From CAYYNP01 sp964472545 (GTDB lineage: Bacteria; Planctomycetota; Planctomycetia; Pirellulales; Thermoguttaceae): a stretch of 20,956 nucleotides of DNA. The stretch covers positions 1 through 20,956 of the forward strand of contig CAYYNP010000177.1 in assembly GCA_964472545.1 (NCBI GenBank), written 5' to 3'. The translations under genes were made by a program, and so were the position numbers. The notes under the pieces are model-generated. The model made no database searches, had not been told where the DNA came from, and was given only the letters and a program-made list of their open reading frames with translations. Of this stretch, positions 16,044-20,956 are shown piece after piece (position 1 is the first letter of the stretch; the number at the start of each line of letters is the position of its first letter).

Positions 16044-19000
16044 TCATACTGCTTCCCGCCCACGCCGCGACCGTCGGACGATGAACCCCAGGGCCAGTAG
16101 CCCCAGGGCCAACGTGGCGAAAACAGGCGGTTCCGGAACGACGCTCACGCCGCGAAGGTAGACATTGCCGAGTTGCTCATAGACCGTCGGGTTGTCGAAT
16201 CGCCAGCCCTCAAAGCCCGGTCCGGTGACGCCGCTGAGATCGAGATTCGCCTGGCCAAGGTCCACGTCGCCGCTGACGCTAAACAGCAACAGATCGTCCT
16301 CGCTGAGTCGCACGCCGGCGTCGATCACTTCGAGCGTCCAACCGTCGTCGAGCGCCAGATCGCCTTCGACGGCGATCAGGTCGGCTGCGCCGTCGCCCAG
16401 TTCCCAGGCGTAGGTAGAGGTGCCCTCCATCGTCAGACTGCCGGCCACGTCGATCGCACCGGGGCTATCGCCGGGGATGAGGATCCCTGCGACCGACAGG
16501 TCGCCCACGATGCTCGCCCCGTCCGCGGCGGTGACGTCCTGGAAGCGGAAGGCAGCGTCGGCCAGCGTGAGCGTCGTCGGTTGTTCGGGGGCGGGCGGAT
16601 TCTCGACGGTCAGATTGCCCAGCGAAATCTGCGCGTCGGGCGAGTCGATCCGGGCGTCGGCCGTGACCACGAGGTGGGTCGTTTGCTGGTCCGCGATACC
16701 GCCGCCGGGACTGTCCGAGTAGTTCGTCGCCAGACCGTATTTCTCGCTCAAATACGCCCCGACGACATCAAGGTCGTCGTTGGAGAGGGCGCGGTCGTAG
16801 ATCAAGATTTCGGCGACCTCGCACTTGGACATCTGCGACGTGCCCTGCCAGCCGCCCAATTCGAGCCGTCCCGGCTGATACGTGGTGTTGCTTGAACCGC
16901 CGTGACCGGCCGTCAGCAATCGGCCGTCCTTCCAGAAGCTGGCCCTCGGGTCGGCCGCGCCGGTGATCGTCCCGGCGTGCAGGTGCCACTGGGTGTTGCC
17001 CGTGCCCGCCTTATGGATCCACCCCTCGGCGTACCACTGCTCGTCTTGGTTCTCGTGGAAGCCGAAGAGCCAGTTGCGGTCGTCGCGAGAGGCGATCACG
17101 CGCCCGTTGGCGCCCCCGGTGTATCGGGCGACGCTCACGATGCTGTAAGCCGACAGGTCGTCGAAGTTATGGCTGGTCGCCAGCCAGTCATCGCCGTCGA
17201 AACGCACCACCGGCGCACCGTTGGGGCCGTGGGCAACGTAACGAGGAGTCCCCCCGAGCAAATCGGCATGGTGATCCAGCCCGGATTGGTCCGGCCACGA
17301 GAGGACCGCCTCGTCGTCGCTGAGACCTTCGATCGCAGCCGCGTCGAGCCAGAGTTGCAGCCCGTCCTTAGGTATGATCGGCGGGCCGCTGACGCTAAGC
17401 CGTCCACCGGCCAGTGTCAATGTGGCGTCGTTCAAGAGGTCGGGTCCCCGGGCCGTGAGCGATGTGCCCGGGCGGACGTCATACCTGATCTGCCCGAGTT
17501 GCAGACGCTGGCCGACGGCCACGCCCTGCTCGACGCGGCCGGTCGCGCCTTCGGCGATCTTCAGCGTACCGACGGCGTTGTCTGCCGCGGAGAAAGTGAC
17601 GGCTCCTTCGTCGACCACGATGTCGCCCGGGCTGTCGAGGCCGCCGGCAAGGTCCAGTTCATATCCGCCGGCCGATCGCAGCGTCAACCCGCCGGCAGCG
17701 ACCGTCAGGCCTTTCGTCGCTGTGCCGAGCCGGACGACGGTGGGTGCCGCGCGGCCGCCGTCGCCGGGGCCGGCCGTCAGCGTGGCGTTGGCGGAGACGA
17801 TCAGCGCGTTGGGATAGTCGACCGACGACGACGCTGAGGCGCCGGCCGAGAGCAACAGATTGCCGCCATCGAGTTTCAGAGTGCCTCGGCCGAACGGGTT
17901 GCCGTTGTGATAGGCGCGTAGCTCACCTTCACGCACGTCGAGCGTTGCTTCATCCAGACCGGTGCCCGGCCGGTCCACGATCAGCGCGCCCGGGCCGGTT
18001 TTGACGAGGTTCACCGTGGCTCCGCCGCCGTCTAGGACACCGAGGCCGGTCTCTGCCCGTACGTTGATCCCAACTGCACTCTCTCCCGGCGGGAGGTCAA
18101 TCACCGTGGTTGCGAAGCTCACCGGCGTGCCGGTGACCGTGAGCACGGTGCCGCCTCGCAACGTCAACGCGGCAAAAGGCGTGTCCTCGATAGCCCTGAC
18201 GTCGAGCGTCGAATCGGCAGTCACCGCAACCGACGTTGCGCTCAGATCCAACGATCCCCATCCCGCGAGGCGAAGGACGTCCGATTCGTTGAGCACGCGG
18301 TCATAGACGTAGACTTCGTCGATCATTCCGTCGAAGAACGGTGCCGCGGCGTCGCGGGCGAAGCCGATGTTGATTACGCGATCCCAGTTGAAATCGGACA
18401 TGGCCTTCGCACCCTGCGCGGCCAGGAAGCCGTCGACGTAAAGCTTCTGAGGCACGTTCGCTCCGCCGAAAGTGTGTACGACGTGATGCCACTGGCCATC
18501 GGCCAGATTCAATCCTGACGACGTGATGACCTCCTCGCTCCAAAGGCGCGCCATGAGATTGCCGTCGGTCAACGCGATTTGGCGGTCGTACGATCCTCCT
18601 TGGTGTACGTCGTAGACCCCAAACGCGCCGACGTTTCGCTTGTCGGTCTTCAACCACATGGCGACTCCGTAAGCAGTTTCGGAGACGGGCACGGCTGCGC
18701 TGAGGTAATCATCGACGCCGTCAAACGCCGCTGCCCCGCCAGCCACACCGTCGGCAGACCATGCGGCGCCGTTGCGGAAGGCCGCCGTGTAGCCTTGCCC
18801 GCTGCTGTCTCGGCCCGGATCGCCGGGGGCGTCAAACGCGTAGTAGGCCTGGGGATCGGGCGGGCCGACGATTTCGTTGCCGGGCGCCCCGGCCACCACC
18901 AGCGTCCCGCCGGCCAGTTCCGCCGCGATGGCCCCGCCCCACGACTCGGCGCCGATCAACTTCAACGTGCCTTGCTCTACCCGCCAGGTGGCGTCGGTAA

Positions 19001-20237
19001 GGCCCGTGTTGGCTTCGTCCAAGGTCAGCGTTTCCGTACCGAGCTTCGATACCGTCACGGCATTGCCGGCCCCGCCGCCGGAAATCGGGCCGAGGTCTGT
19101 CGCCGTTTGCGAGTCGAACCTGACGCTGGTGGCCGTGGCGAGAATCGTCGTCGAATCGAACGCGATCGGCATGCCCGAGGTCACCAGCGTTCCTCCGCCA
19201 ACGGTCAACGGCCCGGGGTCGGTCGGCACCTCGGCGTGGATGCCCGTGACCTCGGCCGATGCGGGCAGCGTGGTCGAGGCAAAACTCGTCGGGGCTCCGG
19301 ATGTGGTCAAGATGCCGCGCTGAAGCGTCAACGCGCCGAACGACGCCGTCGAGTCGGTCACGGCCCTGAGTGTCGAGTTGGCTATCACCGAGAACGGCGT
19401 ATCCGCCATAGTCACCGGTCCCAGCGGACCGAGGTCGTACCTCTGTTGAAGAAAGTAGCGGATGTCGTTGCGTTCGGCTTCGGCCAGGACGGTGTCGTAA
19501 ACGAGGATCTCGGCGATATCGCCCAGGAGGGACTTCTCGGCCGTGTTGTCGTCGTACATGCCGATCCGGTAGTCGTTGCCGGCATCGTAGTTGCCGGCCA
19601 CCGTACCCAACGACTCGCCGTCCTGGAACATCTCCCAACCGCGGCCGTCGCTGGTGACCTCGAAGATGAACGAGCCTTCGGCGGGCATCGGGGCGTATTG
19701 CTCCACGCGCCGGTTGCGAAACGGGCCGGGATAGGCCAGCCCGTTGCCGTGATATCGCCACCAAGAGTCGTTGTTGCGGGTCGTGAAGAGGTTGTAGTTG
19801 GCGTCGTGCAGCGTGGCCACGACCAACAGCGTGGCGGCGTTGGGGAACGAACTGCTGAGATTGCCGAGTTGGAATCCGTCGTTGCCGTCGATGCGCACGA
19901 CGCCCTTGTCGCCGAGGCCGTCGGCGTGATACGAGGGATCGCCGATGGCGACCGCATTGAAGCCGTTGCCGGACTTGTCGTACCAGCGCGGGATCGATGT
20001 CCCATCCTCCGGCACCGAGCCGTCGGCGTTGACGTCGCTGCCGTCGAGATGCAATTGCAGGCCGTCGATCGCCGGCAAGGGCGGCGTCGTGGGGTCTTTC
20101 GGCCCAGTGATCTCCAATACGCCGCCGCCAAGCTGTATCGGATCGGTCGAACTGACCTGGGGACTCTCGCCTCGGGCCAGGTTCCCCGCTGCCAACAGCA
20201 CGGCGAATGCTGCCAAAGAACCGATGGTACGTCTCAT
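16044..20237 (-). CDS. PEP-CTERM surface protein with three LamG/concanavalin-like domains
   Basis: This is a 1397-aa exported protein. ATG 20237 is preceded by GAGG (20245-20248) at 7 nt and opens a Sec signal peptide, MRRTIGSLAAFAVLLAAGNL, with likely cleavage near residue 23. Three concanavalin/LamG-like jelly rolls follow: about 56-265 (LHLDGSD, WYDKSGNGFNA), about 461-660 (a classic LamG: YYAFDAPGDPGRDSSGQGY, WHHVVHTFGG, FFDGMIDEVYVYDRVL) and about 945-1170 (LQLWLDAA, WPDQSGLDHHADLL). Between them lie autotransporter-like beta repeats (KLGTETLTLDEANTGLTDAT; KTGPGALIVDRPGTGLDEAT) that occur as a duplicated module. The C-terminus is VVPEP (1366-1370), a hydrophobic segment, then RRSRRGREAV: a textbook PEP-CTERM signal handled by exosortase, which is not encoded here. 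Probable role: surface-anchored or exported matrix protein, perhaps glycan-binding (inferred from LamG). Confidence 0.92.
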   Translation of the reverse strand: MRRTIGSLAAFAVLLAAGNLARGESPQVSSTDPIQLGGGVLEITGPKDPTTPPLPAIDGLQLHLDGSDVNADGSVPEDGTSIPRWYDKSGNGFNAVAIGDPSYHADGLGDKGVVRIDGNDGFQLGNLSSSFPNAATLLVVATLHDANYNLFTTRNNDSWWRYHGNGLAYPGPFRNRRVEQYAPMPAEGSFIFEVTSDGRGWEMFQDGESLGTVAGNYDAGNDYRIGMYDDNTAEKSLLGDIAEILVYDTVLAEAERNDIRYFLQQRYDLGPLGPVTMADTPFSVIANSTLRAVTDSTASFGALTLQRGILTTSGAPTSFASTTLPASAEVTGIHAEVPTDPGPLTVGGGTLVTSGMPIAFDSTTILATATSVRFDSQTATDLGPISGGGAGNAVTVSKLGTETLTLDEANTGLTDATWRVEQGTLKLIGAESWGGAIAAELAGGTLVVAGAPGNEIVGPPDPQAYYAFDAPGDPGRDSSGQGYTAAFRNGAAWSADGVAGGAAAFDGVDDYLSAAVPVSETAYGVAMWLKTDKRNVGAFGVYDVHQGGSYDRQIALTDGNLMARLWSEEVITSSGLNLADGQWHHVVHTFGGANVPQKLYVDGFLAAQGAKAMSDFNWDRVINIGFARDAAAPFFDGMIDEVYVYDRVLNESDVLRLAGWGSLDLSATSVAVTADSTLDVRAIEDTPFAALTLRGGTVLTVTGTPVSFATTVIDLPPGESAVGINVRAETGLGVLDGGGATVNLVKTGPGALIVDRPGTGLDEATLDVREGELRAYHNGNPFGRGTLKLDGGNLLLSAGASASSSVDYPNALIVSANATLTAGPGDGGRAAPTVVRLGTATKGLTVAAGGLTLRSAGGYELDLAGGLDSPGDIVVDEGAVTFSAADNAVGTLKIAEGATGRVEQGVAVGQRLQLGQIRYDVRPGTSLTARGPDLLNDATLTLAGGRLSVSGPPIIPKDGLQLWLDAAAIEGLSDDEAVLSWPDQSGLDHHADLLGGTPRYVAHGPNGAPVVRFDGDDWLATSHNFDDLSAYSIVSVARYTGGANGRVIASRDDRNWLFGFHENQDEQWYAEGWIHKAGTGNTQWHLHAGTITGAADPRASFWKDGRLLTAGHGGSSNTTYQPGRLELGGWQGTSQMSKCEVAEILIYDRALSNDDLDVVGAYLSEKYGLATNYSDSPGGGIADQQTTHLVVTADARIDSPDAQISLGNLTVENPPAPEQPTTLTLADAAFRFQDVTAADGASIVGDLSVAGILIPGDSPGAIDVAGSLTMEGTSTYAWELGDGAADLIAVEGDLALDDGWTLEVIDAGVRLSEDDLLLFSVSGDVDLGQANLDLSGVTGPGFEGWRFDNPTVYEQLGNVYLRGVSVVPEPPVFATLALGLLALGFIVRRSRRGREAV

Positions 20238-20422
20238 CGTCTTGCCTCGTCTATCGTTTCGGGCGGACTACCGCCTGGATCATCGTAGTAAGGGATTCGG
20301 CCCTGCGTGGATGCGGCGGTCATCGCGATGCGGGCGCGACGCGCGGCGACAGGGGGCGGCGGTCCTGGCATGCAAGACCGTCAACAGATAGCCGGGCGCG
20401 CTGCGTGATCAAACGCTAGACT

Positions 20423-20441
20423 GCCATCGTCGACCGATGGC
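20423..20441. repeat. Inverted repeat upstream of the PEP-CTERM gene
   Basis: GCCATCG-tcgac-CGATGGC is a perfect 7-bp inverted repeat with a 5-nt centre, about 185 bp upstream of the ATG at 20237. It could be a protein-binding site or a leader hairpin; nothing else in the sequence decides between these. Confidence 0.3.
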
Positions 20442-20530
20442 CGTCGCTTAGATGACCGCGTTCGCTGCCTCCCGGCTGGGGTTTAGAGGCGAGGCGGAAG
20501 TTGGGCCGCAAAACGGTCTGGCCGTGGAGC

Positions 20531-20589
20531 AAAAAGAGAGAAGCCGGAGACCTTCCTCATGCGGCAAAAGGCTTCCGGCTTCTCTCTTT
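20531..20589 (-). terminator. Strong intrinsic terminator
   Basis: A perfect 16-bp inverted repeat (20533-20548 with 20574-20589; the minus-strand 5' arm is AAAGAGAGAAGCCGGA) extends after one A:C mismatch by 5 more pairs, leaving a 13-nt loop. In the minus direction it runs into TTTTT (20531-20535). This is the clearest terminator in the window. It ends either tdh transcripts, 170 nt past the stop, or the short transcript from the promoter at 20680-20708. Confidence 0.85.
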
Positions 20590-20675
20590 CCTCCCGTGGC
20601 TGCCCGTCTCGCTGGCGGCGGTTTCTACCTCGGATGCTCTGGGGAAGTCCCTTTTCCATGGACCGACACAACGGC
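20531..20675 (-). ncRNA. Candidate small RNA or attenuated leader
   Basis: A promoter at 20680-20708 and the intrinsic terminator at 20531-20589 bracket a transcript of about 145 nt (the start near 20675 is estimated). It contains a GGAA...TTCC arm near the 5' end and the long terminator stem. No ORF with a ribosome binding site lies inside. I do not recognise a known RNA family. It could be a free-standing sRNA, or a leader whose read-through controls the PEP-CTERM gene about 300 nt downstream. Confidence 0.4.
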
Positions 20676-20679
20676 AACT

Positions 20680-20708
20680 AGTGTATCGCTTCGTGGCCGA
20701 CTTGTCAA
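20680..20708 (-). promoter_or_regulatory. Near-consensus sigma70-type promoter downstream of tdh
   Basis: On the minus strand, TTGACA (20703-20708), a perfect -35 box, is followed at the ideal 17-bp spacing by TACACT (20680-20685), which matches 4 of 6 bases of TATAAT. It starts 52 bp after the tdh stop codon and points at the terminator at 20531-20589. Confidence 0.6.
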
Positions 20709-20759
20709 CGATCCGAGGGGCCATTTGCGGAGATTTGACCCCTCTGGCGAGTTAGTTTA

Positions 20760-20956
20760 TCACTCGTCCGCTTCCTTTTTCCAAGTCAGCACCACCTTGC
20801 CCGACTGCCCGGAGCGCATCGCCTGGAATCCTTGGTCGAAGTGGGTATACGGGAAGCGGTGCGTAATCACCGGCTCGACGTTCAGGCCGCTTTGGATCAT
20901 CACGGTCATCTTGTACCAGGTTTCGTACATCTCGCGGCCGTAGATGCCCTTGACGG
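20760..20956 (-). CDS. tdh: L-threonine 3-dehydrogenase, C-terminal fragment (5' part beyond window)
   Basis: The last 64 codons plus TGA (20760-20762) are present; the rest lies beyond the right edge. The enzyme oxidises L-threonine to 2-amino-3-ketobutyrate with NAD+, the first step of threonine conversion to glycine and acetyl-CoA, in the cytoplasm. It is a zinc-dependent medium-chain dehydrogenase. The segments KGIYGREMYETWYKM, IQSGLNVEPVITHRF and FQAMRSGQSGKVVLTW match, as I recall it, the C-terminus of E. coli Tdh almost residue for residue. The catalytic zinc and NAD-binding parts are not visible. The tail, KKEADE, runs a few residues past the E. coli end. A second stop (TAA) follows directly. 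It has no evident functional link to the surface genes and marks the edge of the surface locus. Confidence 0.93.
   Translation of the reverse strand, partial: VKGIYGREMYETWYKMTVMIQSGLNVEPVITHRFPYTHFDQGFQAMRSGQSGKVVLTWKKEADE

Larger units (their letters stand above)
20238..20759. other. Intergenic region with promoter, terminator and possible small RNA
   Basis: These 522 bases separate tdh from the PEP-CTERM gene. From high to low coordinates they hold a near-consensus promoter (20680-20708), a strong intrinsic terminator (20531-20589), a 7-bp hairpin (20423-20441), and a small hairpin, GGCGG-acta-CCGCC (20262-20275), just upstream of the ribosome binding site at 20245-20248. I see no convincing promoter of its own for the PEP-CTERM gene between the terminator and its start. 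The frames open across this region overlap the hairpin and lack a ribosome binding site, so I do not call them genes. Confidence 0.6.

Noticed and set aside
20370..20420. Possible promoter TTGATC-N16-TATCTG upstream of the PEP-CTERM gene
   Set aside because: The -10 box matches only about 3 of 6 consensus bases and the region is GC-rich; not distinguishable from chance.
20483..20677. 64-codon minus-strand frame between tdh and the PEP-CTERM gene
   Set aside because: It starts with TTG without a ribosome binding site, overlaps the whole terminator stem and shows no recognisable protein features.
20452..20943. 163-codon plus-strand frame over the right end
   Set aside because: It runs antisense to tdh and through the terminator hairpin; its product has no family signature.

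Overview
The window looks like a piece of a high-GC planctomycete chromosome, most likely Pirellulales-type. This rests on family signatures rather than a database search: two proteins open with the basic leader plus 'EPLEPR' motif typical of planctomycete extracellular proteins, one ends in a PEP-CTERM sorting signal, and lamin-tail (LTD), CotH, DNRLRE and dockerin-like modules are combined in giant secreted proteins. Every gene I can support lies on the minus strand. I see no tRNA, rRNA, CRISPR array, transposase or phage gene.

Read in the direction of transcription (high to low coordinates): (1) the last 64 codons of an L-threonine 3-dehydrogenase (tdh), cut by the window edge; (2) a 522-bp gap holding a near-consensus promoter and, about 145 nt downstream, a very strong intrinsic terminator, which together outline a possible small RNA or attenuated leader; (3) a 1397-aa secreted protein with three concanavalin/LamG-like domains, autotransporter-like beta repeats and a C-terminal PEP-CTERM anchor; (4) a gap with a promoter and long leader, then a 3213-aa protein with seven LTD domains, a CotH kinase-like domain, a DNRLRE domain, two right-handed beta-helices and two dockerin-like repeats; (5) a gap with two palindromic elements, then a 415-aa outer-membrane beta-barrel-like protein with a Pro/Gln-rich N-terminal region; (6) a promoter almost identical to that of gene 4, then a second LTD/CotH giant (at least 1405 aa) running off the left edge.

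After the housekeeping tdh gene, the window is therefore a cell-surface locus. Two paralogous LTD/CotH giants flank an outer-membrane protein, preceded by a PEP-CTERM LamG protein. The two giants share a promoter element (matching -35, 16-bp spacer, and 13 of 15 identical bases over the -10 region), N-terminal export motif and first LTD domain, so the promoter plus 5' end was probably duplicated together and the two may be co-regulated. Adhesion, surface-layer or matrix roles, perhaps with protein phosphorylation by the CotH domains, are inference. The most noteworthy observations are the shared promoter, the candidate sRNA next to tdh, and an LTD domain inserted inside another beta-sandwich domain.
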